Source: JAPLDB01 sp964356415
Lineage (GTDB): Bacteria; Bacteroidota; Bacteroidia; AKYH767-A; 2013-40CM-41-45
NCBI GenBank assembly: GCA_964356415.1
Contig: CAYHHK010000142.1
Span: 1-9,307, forward strand
DNA: 9,307 nucleotides
Direction: 5' to 3'
Shown: piece by piece, positions 1 to 6,445 of the stretch
Position numbering within the stretch: position 1 is the stretch's first letter
How the letters are laid out: each line of letters begins with the position of its first letter
Program-made: the position numbers and the translations under genes
The notes under the pieces: generated by a model
The model's database searches: none
The model's input: only the letters and a program-made list of their open reading frames with translations
What the model was told of the DNA's origin: nothing

Positions 1-21
1 GTTCGAGTCCCGTCCGGACCG
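1..21 (+). tRNA. 3' end of a tRNA, probably tRNA-Asp (truncated by window edge)
   Basis: The first bases form the 3' half of a T-arm: G53, then the invariant TTC and A58 of the T-loop (TTCGAGT), C61 and the stem remainder. The 3' acceptor strand CCGGACC (14-20) and discriminator G (21) follow. Only about 21 nt are visible, so the anticodon is outside the window. The assignment to tRNA-Asp rests on my recollection that Bacteroidota tRNA-Asp(GTC) starts GGTCCGG and ends GTCCGGACC-G. It gains support from a second, degenerate copy near 322-381 that keeps a GTC anticodon loop. CCA is not encoded directly after the discriminator (the sequence reads CTA). Confidence 0.75.
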
Positions 22-23
22 CT

Positions 24-57
24 AAGGGAAGTCAATCATGGCTTCCCTTTTCTTTTT
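24..57 (+). terminator. Rho-independent terminator of the tRNA, overlapping the next gene's start
   Basis: AAGGGAAG (24-31) pairs perfectly with CTTCCCTT (42-49), leaving a 10-nt loop at 32-41. A T-rich tract (48-57, broken by one C) follows. It lies 3 nt after the tRNA discriminator base, as expected for a tRNA terminator. The loop contains the ATG at 38-40 that opens the following gene. Confidence 0.65.
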
Positions 58-319
58 GCCTTTTTACGTCTATATAATTCAAAGTGAATCAACCGGGATC
101 TTGTATAAAGGATTCACGGAAAATTATATTAAAAGGGAATATGAACATAACAATGGCTTCTCGAGGTATACAAATGGAAAAGGGCCATGGAAACTTATTT
201 ATCTGGAAGAGCTACCAGATAAAAAATCAGCTCTGATAAGGGAGAAAAAACTAAAGCGTGCAAACAAAGATTATTTGCTCTGGCTAATAAGCCAGCCCAT
301 TAATATTATTAAGGAATAA
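38..319 (+). CDS. GIY-YIG superfamily mini-nuclease
   Basis: This is a 93-residue single-domain GIY-YIG protein of the short YhbQ/UPF0213-like class. The GIY element is Y10-V11-Y12 and the YIG element is Y23-K24-G25. The family arginine is probably R33 (in IKREYEHNNG), and the metal-binding glutamate is probably E69 (in LIREKKLKRA). PWKLIYLEEL (50-59) is also typical of these proteins. The family is taken to cleave DNA with a divalent metal, but no specific substrate is known for these small members. The ATG at 38 sits inside the tRNA terminator loop, and an in-frame stop (23-25) leaves no room for an earlier start. A TTG at 56-58 would give LPFYVYIIQS as the N-terminus, closer to the usual short leader, so it is a real alternative. 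Tandem tRNA pieces flank the gene, suggesting it travels with or inserts beside tRNA genes. The 17-bp hairpin at 392-429 ends its transcript. Confidence 0.85.
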   Translation: MASLFFLPFYVYIIQSESTGILYKGFTENYIKREYEHNNGFSRYTNGKGPWKLIYLEELPDKKSALIREKKLKRANKDYLLWLISQPINIIKE

Positions 320-330
320 CATGCCTGTCA

Positions 331-347
331 TCTCGCCTCAGGCGAGA
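331..347. repeat. Short perfect palindrome (REP-like hairpin A)
   Basis: TCTCGCC (331-337) and GGCGAGA (341-347) form a perfect 7-bp stem around a TCA loop. It lies inside the tRNA-like remnant. Its core CGCC-T-C-A-GGCG is nearly the same as that of hairpin B, suggesting two units of one intergenic palindromic repeat family. Confidence 0.6.
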
Positions 348-359
348 CGGGTTCGAGTC

Positions 360-376
360 TCCCGCCTTAGGCGGGA
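360..376. repeat. Short perfect palindrome (REP-like hairpin B)
   Basis: TCCCGCC (360-366) and GGCGGGA (370-376) form a perfect 7-bp stem around a TTA loop. It is a close relative of the palindrome at 331-347 (five of seven stem bases in each arm and the central T/A pattern are shared). It occupies the place where the T-stem and acceptor 3' strand would be in a normal tRNA. Confidence 0.6.
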
Positions 377-391
377 ACCGCCTGAAAAGTC

Positions 392-429
392 AAAACGCCC
401 TCACAATTAATCAATTGTGAGGGCGTTTT
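392..429. terminator. Bidirectional intrinsic terminator
   Basis: A perfect 17-bp stem (392-408 with 413-429) closes on a 4-nt AATC loop. Its centre includes the GC-rich CGCCCTCAC/GTGAGGGCG, and it ends in AAAA on one side and TTTT on the other. It sits between the + strand GIY-YIG gene/tRNA remnant and the stop codon of the convergent minus-strand gene (11 nt away), so it can end both transcripts. Confidence 0.9.
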
Positions 430-440
430 ATCTTTCATTA

Positions 441-1964
441 TCAATTAATTACAGAAACTTTCCCAACCTTTTCATACCCGGAATCCGAACTGATTCGATA
501 CAGGTATATGCCAGGATCCAATTTCGAAGTTGATATGCTTATTTTTTGTTGTGGAGGAGCATCATTAATTGATGATATCAACCTTGCTGTTGTACTGAAT
601 AACTCAAACTTAATCCTGCTGCCGGAAACAGAATAGTTTACAACGATTTCATGATATCCCGGATTGTCGTAAACGGCAGCATAATATGGATTGTCGCCCG
701 ATTGTTCCGCTAGCGCCTGGCGCTGTCCACTGCAACTTCCATATGGTGAAAGCATGGCAATCACCTCGCTTCTCTTCAGACCTGTGAATTTTTCCATGTC
801 TTTTTCCACTTCAACAAGAATAGACTGAAAGTAAGGATTCCCTACATCATTGTGATCGTGAAGTATCTCCAGGACCTTTTCTCTTAGTGAAGGCGTGAAT
901 ATTACTTTATCTGTAGATTCATCAGATAAATTTTCCATTGCTGAATATAATTCAGAAAGAACAGAAGCATATTTCCAAAGCATCGAAATACTCATTTTGG
1001 CATATTTGCTAAATACATAATAAAAACCAGTGTATTTTCTGCCTTCACAATACTGTATCATAAATTTGTCTCTGAAATCACGCATCATTTTAAATTTTAT
1101 GGGAACGCCGATCAAGACATTTTCATTTCTGGCTTTTCTGTCAAGTACCCCTGCAGCGCAATGTCCGACACCAGGAATGCAATCGTAGTATGTTGTTCCC
1201 CAATTATCTGTAGTTACAAGACAGTGCGTATTCTCAACTGCCATATGACAATCATTTCCACAATTGGAGGTCCCGCCATTTGGTGATTCACAACCTGCAA
1301 GTATTGAAGAATCCGCCATTCCAAGTGCATACAACCCTGTTTGCCTTTTGCAATCACGGCTCAAGTTGACAAACAAATCAGAAGAATCAACCTGCGTTAC
1401 TTTTCCAAGAGTATCACAAAAGAAAGTGAATATCGTTGACTCCTCAGGATATGTTCCCGGTGAAAAGGAAGAATAATGCAATGCGATAAATAAATTTTCA
1501 GAGTAGGAATTAATTCTCGTGGTTAAATTATCTACACGGACAAATTTGTCATTATCGCTTTTTTCATAATAATAAACAGTGAGGGTATTTTCAAAATGCA
1601 CTGCAAAGCAAAAACCATGAGTTTTGCTCCTGACTATTTTCAATGGATCATCTCCCGTTTGAGTGGTGAAAAATGCTCCCAGAACCGGAATACCCATGGG
1701 TGGGTCAGGCTGCTCCATCTCATTGCTTACAGCATTGAAAATCTTTGTAAGATCTGCTGTGCTGACATTTCTTGCAGCACACTCCTTTAGATGTTGGGCG
1801 CCAAGAGAAAGTGGATAACCTGTAGCGAATTCTCTTTTATTCACCGGAACCTGAACTAGAACATGCTCATTGAAAACAGAAACATCGCTCTGTCCAAATA
1901 CAGCATAAATAGCAGAAGACATTAAAAAGATCAGTATCAGAATTTTTTTTGTTGGATTTTTCAT
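441..1964 (-). CDS. Secreted cysteine-rich protein with T9SS-type C-terminal sorting domain (paralogue 1)
   Basis: This 507-residue protein of unknown function is one of a tandem pair. Residues 1-24 are a signal peptide (KK, a hydrophobic run, then FG before Q25). The middle holds six clustered cysteines (C225, C235, C239, C248, C262, C269). A conserved helical stretch follows, with RDFRD (295-299) and GFYYVFSKYA (313-322), reminiscent of the FRD...YY...S..A region of CFI-box-type proteins. Residues about 430-507 form a type A-like T9SS sorting domain (LDPGIYLYRISSDSG near the end), which would direct export and surface attachment or release; the usual PNP opening is missing. The start at 1964 was preferred over an in-frame ATG at 2003 because it gives a standard signal peptide and a length identical to its paralogue. 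The gene is separated from the upstream paralogue by 281 nt containing a terminator, so it probably has its own promoter. Its exact role is not known. Confidence 0.9.
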   Translation of the reverse strand: MKNPTKKILILIFLMSSAIYAVFGQSDVSVFNEHVLVQVPVNKREFATGYPLSLGAQHLKECAARNVSTADLTKIFNAVSNEMEQPDPPMGIPVLGAFFTTQTGDDPLKIVRSKTHGFCFAVHFENTLTVYYYEKSDNDKFVRVDNLTTRINSYSENLFIALHYSSFSPGTYPEESTIFTFFCDTLGKVTQVDSSDLFVNLSRDCKRQTGLYALGMADSSILAGCESPNGGTSNCGNDCHMAVENTHCLVTTDNWGTTYYDCIPGVGHCAAGVLDRKARNENVLIGVPIKFKMMRDFRDKFMIQYCEGRKYTGFYYVFSKYAKMSISMLWKYASVLSELYSAMENLSDESTDKVIFTPSLREKVLEILHDHNDVGNPYFQSILVEVEKDMEKFTGLKRSEVIAMLSPYGSCSGQRQALAEQSGDNPYYAAVYDNPGYHEIVVNYSVSGSRIKFELFSTTARLISSINDAPPQQKISISTSKLDPGIYLYRISSDSGYEKVGKVSVIN

Positions 1965-2195
1965 TTGATTTTGTTTAAAGATTAATATTATTATATTCAT
2001 CATGGCACCTTAAAAATAGAATGCCGGTGCAAAAGAGAAATGCAGCTCGCAATTCAAAAACCAATAAGCAGCGTCTCTTTAACCTAACCTAAAAAAGAAA
2101 GAATAAAGTATTGGAAACCATACGCAGCGAAATACCAATGGTAATTCATCAGATAAAATTCAAGCACATGATTTGCATTCAATATAAAGCTTTAA

Positions 2196-2228
2196 GAAAG
2201 GGGCTGCATCTAAAATGCACCCCCTTTC
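2196..2228 (-). terminator. Probable terminator of the second paralogue
   Basis: A 14-bp stem (2196-2209 with 2215-2228) has a single C-C mismatch (2204/2220) and a 5-nt loop. It is GC-rich at GGGG/CCCC and lies 17 nt past the stop codon of the minus-strand gene ending at 2246. The T-tract on the minus-strand side is short (TTTCTT), so termination may be partial and allow read-through to the next minus-strand gene. Confidence 0.65.
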
Positions 2229-2245
2229 CACTATTTGCTGCTACG

Positions 2246-3769
2246 TCATCTCACAATGGCAAGCTTTCCAATCTTTTCAGATCCTGAATCGGAACTGATC
2301 CGGAAATAGTAGATTCCGGGTAGTAATCCCACAGCAGGAATGCTAAACTTATCATCAGACTTTTCCTTTTTTGCTGAAGAAACCAAAATGGCAGCGGAAT
2401 TGAATAACTCAAAACTAACCTTGCTTCCGGATACAGAATAGCTAACAACAATTTCATCCAATGTGGAATTGAAATATGCAGAAGCAAAATCATGTTTACT
2501 GCTTATCTGTCCGGGTGATGATTTACGTCCTGTGTTACATTCTTCTCCGGGCGTGAGCATGGCGATAACTTCACTTCTTCTAAGTCCGGTAAAAATTTCA
2601 AGATCACTTTCAACAGAAGCGATTATAGAGCGAAAGTATGGATCTTCAATATCTTCATGACCCCGGAGAATCTCCATTGCTTTTTCCAATAGCTCAGGTG
2701 TAATTACAACATTGTCGGTTGACTCATCCGTTAAATTTTTCATTGCAGAGTATAATTCAGGTAATACTGAGGCATAATTCCAAAGCATCGATATATCCAT
2801 CTTTGCAAACTTGCTAAATGTATAATAGAATCCGATGTATTTCTTGCCTTCACAGTATTCATTCATAAATTGATCTCTGAAATCCCGCATCATTTTAAAT
2901 TCTACCGGAACTCCTAAATCTAAACCTTCATCTCTCCTTCTCTTATCAATCGATCCAGCCGCACAACTGCCACCATTTGTTCTGCAGGTATACACAATAA
3001 AACCTTCCAAATTCGCTACCAATGCACAACTTGCATTTGGCACATAAGTTAGGCATACTTCTAAACAATTACTGGATCCTGCATTTGGCTTTTCACATGA
3101 TGTTAATATAGATGAATCAGCCATACCAAGTGAAAATAAGCCGGCCTGTCTTTTATAATCCTTACTCATCTCAACTGTTAAATCAGAATTGTCAGGATCT
3201 CCAATGATACCTATGGAGTCACAAACAAAACTATATACAGTTGATTTATCAGGAAAAGTACCCGGAGAAAACCGGCAGTATTGCAATGAGATAAATAATT
3301 CATCAGAAATGGAAAATATCTTAGTAGTAAGATTCTCTATCCACTCATACTTTCCATTCCCATTGGCTTCAAAGTAATACAACATTATGTCCGATCCGTT
3401 GTGAAATGCAAAACATAAACCTTGCGTATTTTCTTTGACAATATTCATTTGGCTTCCTTCGGAGTCCGTCGTAAAAAAACCAGCCATAACCGGAATTCCA
3501 TTGGGAACTTCCTCAATGATTAAACTTGGAGAAACCGCCTCGTAAATTTCGAGAAGGTTTGTTCTGCCTAAACCTACTGCTGAAGATCTCTCCAGACTGC
3601 TGCTGCCAATGGAGGCAGGATAGCCTGAAGGGAATTCGCTAATCAACATTGGATTATCAATTACCAAGGGTGATTCAAAAACAGTTATGTTGTCTTGGCC
3701 GAATGTTGTTTTGAATAACATAAAATTCGTGACAATAAAAATCAGAATTGCTTTGCTTAAATTTTTCAT
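2246..3769 (-). CDS. Secreted cysteine-rich protein with T9SS-type C-terminal sorting domain (paralogue 2)
   Basis: This is a 507-residue secreted protein of unknown function. It aligns end to end without gaps to the protein at 441-1964: about 247 of 507 identical by hand count, rising to about 48 of 60 across 291-350. Residues 1-24 form the signal peptide (FG before Q25). The six clustered cysteines fall at the same positions (225, 235, 239, 248, 262, 269), followed by CAAG, RDFRD (295-299), GFYYTFSKFA (313-322) and RRSEVIAML (397-405). The last 70 or so residues are a T9SS-type sorting domain (LLPGIYYFRISSDSG) without a clear PNP motif. Its start lies 27 nt behind the stop of the lipoprotein gene on the same strand, so the two are probably one transcript. 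A hairpin at 2196-2228 follows it. The pair is best explained by an old tandem duplication. Confidence 0.92.
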   Translation of the reverse strand: MKNLSKAILIFIVTNFMLFKTTFGQDNITVFESPLVIDNPMLISEFPSGYPASIGSSSLERSSAVGLGRTNLLEIYEAVSPSLIIEEVPNGIPVMAGFFTTDSEGSQMNIVKENTQGLCFAFHNGSDIMLYYFEANGNGKYEWIENLTTKIFSISDELFISLQYCRFSPGTFPDKSTVYSFVCDSIGIIGDPDNSDLTVEMSKDYKRQAGLFSLGMADSSILTSCEKPNAGSSNCLEVCLTYVPNASCALVANLEGFIVYTCRTNGGSCAAGSIDKRRRDEGLDLGVPVEFKMMRDFRDQFMNEYCEGKKYIGFYYTFSKFAKMDISMLWNYASVLPELYSAMKNLTDESTDNVVITPELLEKAMEILRGHEDIEDPYFRSIIASVESDLEIFTGLRRSEVIAMLTPGEECNTGRKSSPGQISSKHDFASAYFNSTLDEIVVSYSVSGSKVSFELFNSAAILVSSAKKEKSDDKFSIPAVGLLPGIYYFRISSDSGSEKIGKLAIVR

Positions 3770-3796
3770 TTTAATTTGTTTTTAGATGTTAATAAT

Positions 3797-4249
3797 TTAT
3801 TTAGAGGGCTCGAGCTTTTCAAAGAAGTTGATTTTGTGCATCATCGTTGAACCATCTTTATCGATCCTTTTATAATGTCCAATCGAATGCTTTTCAAGAC
3901 TGTTCTTTTTTACCTTAAAAGATAAATATCTCTTGCGGGAATCTGATAAGGATTTGTTTAGAGACTTATTATTGATGCCCCAGACCGAATCAGGATAAAG
4001 TCTGATTGAATCTGAAACAATTGTCCATTTACTGCCTTCAATAACTTCGCATGTTCCCTGCAACCTCCATGTTGAATCTGGTCTTAACTCAAGGATACTT
4101 CCCTGCATTAAACTTTGTCTCTTCAGAATTGCTTTCGCATTTTCAAAAAGTGAGTAGTTTCCAGATCTCCATGAACCGGTCAGATCATGATTGACCGTAC
4201 AACCTGCGAACAATAGAATACTAATGAATAAATATTTTCTCATGATCAT
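3797..4249 (-). CDS. Small lipoprotein, function unknown
   Basis: This 150-residue protein has a lipoprotein signal: RKYLFISILLFAGC, with the lipobox cysteine at residue 17. The mature part begins CTVNHDLTGSWRSGNYSLF, and LTGSW is reminiscent of the start of lipocalin-like or META-type beta domains, which would fit a beta-rich fold. That is only a resemblance. The residues after the cysteine do not show an acidic surface-export signal, so a periplasm-facing location is more likely. The start may be the ATG at 4249 or the one two codons later (4243); both keep the signal. The next gene on this strand follows after 27 nt, suggesting co-expression with the 507-residue secreted paralogue. No family was recognised with confidence. 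Confidence 0.8.
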   Translation of the reverse strand: MIMRKYLFISILLFAGCTVNHDLTGSWRSGNYSLFENAKAILKRQSLMQGSILELRPDSTWRLQGTCEVIEGSKWTIVSDSIRLYPDSVWGINNKSLNKSLSDSRKRYLSFKVKKNSLEKHSIGHYKRIDKDGSTMMHKINFFEKLEPSK

Positions 4250-4509
4250 AAATTATGATGCATATTCAGATTGACGCAGTACATTTTCACTCCTTTGAGG
4301 TATTCAGAACAAATTTCATGAAGGTATTATCCTACTGAAGAAAATTGCCTGGTCTATAATATTTGCATCTGATTCACGGCACAAAGGTGAGTGCAACATC
4401 AGGCTGGTGCAACCAAGGAATCATGTATCATTTTCTGAACCGAAAAAATCAAGGATGATATATTAAAATAAACATCTTAAAAATGAGCAAAACAATCTCG
4501 GGCACAGTG
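4250..4509. other. Divergent intergenic region
   Basis: The lipoprotein gene leaves to the left and the LolA-like gene to the right. I see no convincing ORF, hairpin terminator, RNA gene or second promoter here. A direct repeat of GTGCAAC occurs at about 4393 and 4409 and is too short to interpret. A promoter for the minus-strand lipoprotein must lie here, but no perfect TAnnTTTG was found on that strand. The closest is GAAATTTG, read on the minus strand near 4310. Confidence 0.5.
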
Positions 4510-4539
4510 TTTGCCAATCAGCGGGAAAATTTACATTTG
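4510..4539 (+). promoter_or_regulatory. Bacteroidota-type promoter for the LolA-like gene
   Basis: TTTG (4510-4513), an 18-nt spacer and TACATTTG (4532-4539) match the Bacteroidota housekeeping sigma consensus TTTG / TAnnTTTG. Transcription would start near 4546, about 20 nt before the ATG at 4568. This argues against the earlier in-frame ATG at 4511, which lies inside the -33 element. Confidence 0.75.
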
Positions 4540-4567
4540 CATTCCGTTAATAAAAAAGGCACCCAAA

Positions 4568-5227
4568 ATGACTAAATTTCGCTTATTCGTCCTTCTTACT
4601 GCTTTTACTTCATTTGCATTTGCACAAGCACCGGGCACAAAACAGGATAAAAAGGCTGAAGAAATTCTCAAAGGAGTAACAGATAAATACAAGTCATTCA
4701 AATCAGTGAAAGCAACCTTTGTGATCACACTTGAAAATCCCAAAGACAATTCCAAAGATGTTCAGAAGGGTACTATTTGCTTAAAGGGAAACAAGTACAA
4801 ACTTGAAGTGGCTGGTCAGGATATTATCAGTGATGGCAAAACAAGGTGGACCTATGTTAAGGATGCCAATGAAGTGCAGATAGATAACATGAAAACCGAT
4901 GAGAATACGATCACCCCTGCCAATGTATTCACCATGTATGAAAAAGGATTTTTGTTTAAATTTATTGGCGAACAAAATGAAAAGGGAATGGTCTATCAGC
5001 TTGTAGAACTTGTTCCGGTTGATCCTAAGAAAAGGAATTTTTTCAAGGTTAAACTCTCAGTCAATAAGAATGACAAGTTTATCAATTCTGCAAAACTTTT
5101 TGATAAAAACGGAAGCACTCAAACCATTTCAGTTGACAAGCTAACACCGAATGCATGCGATGAGGAAAGCATCTACTCATTTAACGCTTCCAAATATCCC
5201 GGCGCAGAGATCATAGACCTCCGTTAA
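4568..5227 (+). CDS. LolA-like outer-membrane lipoprotein carrier protein
   Basis: This is a 219-residue periplasmic protein of the LolA/LolB-like fold. LolA carries lipoproteins from the inner-membrane Lol ABC transporter across the periplasm to the outer membrane; I infer the same general role here. Residues 1-19 are a signal peptide ending FAFA before Q20. AEEILKGVTDKYKSFKSVKA (30-49) matches the N-terminal helix and first strand of the family. GTICLKGNKYKLEVAGQ (68-84) and IISDGKTRWTY (86-96), then NEVQI, are the characteristic strands lining the lipid-binding cavity. Length is normal. The start was chosen from the signal peptide and the promoter immediately upstream. In many Bacteroidota a LolA-like gene sits next to ftsK; here its neighbours are envelope and T9SS cargo genes instead. 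No strong terminator is seen after it. Confidence 0.88.
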   Translation: MTKFRLFVLLTAFTSFAFAQAPGTKQDKKAEEILKGVTDKYKSFKSVKATFVITLENPKDNSKDVQKGTICLKGNKYKLEVAGQDIISDGKTRWTYVKDANEVQIDNMKTDENTITPANVFTMYEKGFLFKFIGEQNEKGMVYQLVELVPVDPKKRNFFKVKLSVNKNDKFINSAKLFDKNGSTQTISVDKLTPNACDEESIYSFNASKYPGAEIIDLR

Positions 5228-5258
5228 TTTCGGCATTTTTTTCATTATGCTTTTCGCT

Positions 5259-5285
5259 TTTGTTAAATTTCTTCCACTAACTTTG
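5259..5285 (+). promoter_or_regulatory. Probable promoter for the T9SS cargo / CotH transcript
   Basis: TAACTTTG (5278-5285) is a perfect TAnnTTTG. The nearest upstream TTTG (5259-5262) leaves a spacer of only 15 nt, shorter than usual, so the -33 part is weak. A start near 5292 would give a leader of about 45 nt before the ATG at 5337. Confidence 0.5.
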
Positions 5286-5336
5286 GGAAGCGTAAACTTT
5301 ATGTAATCATTTGTTCATCCAATTAAATAAGCATCA

Positions 5337-6383
5337 ATGAAAAAAATTTACTTTTTTATTTTACATTCAATCGCATTCAATTCATTTTCACAAACTCTAA
5401 TGCAGAGCGACATGCCGTTTGCAGGGCTTGTATGGACAAGCGGCACGGATACTAATTATTCCGATCCTATTCCCTCCGGTGGCTCAGCCCAAAACTGGGA
5501 CTTTTCAACCTTACAATATTCTTACATTGACACTTCCGGTTTTGAAGCAGCAGCAGGCACACCATATGCATCAACCTTTCCGGGCGCAACGCTGGCATCG
5601 CATAAAGCCGGAAGCAACGACTGGACTTATTTCAATTCTGCATCAACAGGATTTTACATAAACGGATTTACGTCAACTGCTTTCACCGCTGTTATCAATC
5701 CGCAACAGATGTATGTACCTGTTCCTTTCAGCTACGGCGATCAGCACACAGATGTTTCACGTGTGGTTATTGATACTGTTTACCTGACTTTTAATGCACA
5801 GGTCATTTTGAATTTTCAAGCCGACTTTCATGCAGATGGCTATGGTTCGCTTACGACTCCTACAGCCACATATGCCAACACATTGCGCGTAAGGGAAACA
5901 ATGCTTGAAACAGATTCGCTGATGCTGGATTATCTAGGAAACGGGAACTACACACTTTTCGGTTCACAGCAATCACAGAAAAATTATTTCCGCTGGTTTC
6001 AGCATGGTGGAACGGCGAACTATATTCTGGGAATTGATGCCGACAGTCTGGGAAACTTTGCCACTAGAAGCGATTATGTGATGCAATGGGCCGTACTTGG
6101 AACGAATGAAATTGCAACTGAAAATAGTTTGAGCGTTTTTCCTAACCCTGCAAATGAAAAACTGACAATAGACAATGGGCGTTCACCTATAACATCTTTT
6201 GAGATTTTCAATATTCTTGGTGAAAAGGTCATCAATATAGCACCTGAAAACGGCTCAAAACCACCCATGCTGTTATCATCACGCATGAGTTTTGATATCA
6301 CCGACTGGACTCCCGGAATTTATTTCTACCGTGCGCTCAACGGAGAGAAATTGTTGCAAGGAAAATTTAGCGTTGTTCATTAA
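5337..6383 (+). CDS. Secreted protein with T9SS type A sorting domain, function unknown
   Basis: This 348-residue protein begins with a signal peptide (1-18, ending SFS before Q19). The middle (about 20-255) is rich in Thr, Ser, Tyr and Phe and looks like a beta-sandwich secreted domain. No catalytic motif or known enzyme family was recognised. A linker (NEIATEN, 257-263) leads to a canonical type A sorting domain: VFPNPANEKL (267-276), IFNILGEKV (290-298), PGIYFYRA (326-333) and GKFSVVH at the end. T9SS would carry it across the outer membrane and remove or attach via this domain. Its sorting domain closely resembles that of the CotH protein 62 nt downstream. With no terminator between them, the two genes are probably co-transcribed. 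Confidence 0.9.
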   Translation: MKKIYFFILHSIAFNSFSQTLMQSDMPFAGLVWTSGTDTNYSDPIPSGGSAQNWDFSTLQYSYIDTSGFEAAAGTPYASTFPGATLASHKAGSNDWTYFNSASTGFYINGFTSTAFTAVINPQQMYVPVPFSYGDQHTDVSRVVIDTVYLTFNAQVILNFQADFHADGYGSLTTPTATYANTLRVRETMLETDSLMLDYLGNGNYTLFGSQQSQKNYFRWFQHGGTANYILGIDADSLGNFATRSDYVMQWAVLGTNEIATENSLSVFPNPANEKLTIDNGRSPITSFEIFNILGEKVINIAPENGSKPPMLLSSRMSFDITDWTPGIYFYRALNGEKLLQGKFSVVH

Positions 6384-6445
6384 GACTTGATGAATTTTTC
6401 CTTAAACCTTTTCAGCTCTGTCATAGTCTGAGACGAAACTCACGT

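Larger units (their letters stand above)
322..381 (+). pseudogene. Degenerate tRNA-Asp-like remnant
   Basis: TGCCTGTCAT (322-331) matches a tRNA-Asp anticodon arm and loop with anticodon GTC. CAGG (339-342) resembles the 3' side of that arm. CGGGTTCGAGTC (348-359) repeats the T-arm seen at positions 1-9, exactly 350 nt downstream. The acceptor end and its flank (about 373-394) also resemble those of the real tRNA (about 16-34): GGAACCGCCTGAAAAGTC against GGACCGCTAAGGGAAGTC. The piece cannot fold as a functional tRNA: there is no D-arm or 5' acceptor strand, and the T-stem is interrupted. The similarity is read by eye, and the tRNA-Asp reference is from memory. It could instead be a repeat element that merely resembles a T-arm. 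Confidence 0.5.

Noticed and set aside
321..410. A 29-codon frame starting ATG at 321 through the tRNA-like remnant
   Set aside because: It is composed of the tRNA fragment and palindromes, gives an Arg/Pro-rich peptide without any family likeness, and runs into the terminator stem.
1965..2003. N-terminal extension of the first 507-residue protein to the ATG at 2003
   Set aside because: It adds a non-conserved 13-residue leader (MMNIIILIFKQNQ) before a normal signal peptide. The paralogue aligns gap-free from the inner ATG.
2003..2195. Possible small RNA or extra promoter between the two paralogues
   Set aside because: No convincing TAnnTTTG on the minus strand and no stable structure other than the terminator at 2196-2228. 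The small TACCA/TGGTA inverted repeat near 2143 is too short.
4390..4420. Direct repeat GTGCAAC as an operator
   Set aside because: Seven bases with two copies in a 300-nt AT-rich gap is weak, and it is not placed against any identified promoter.
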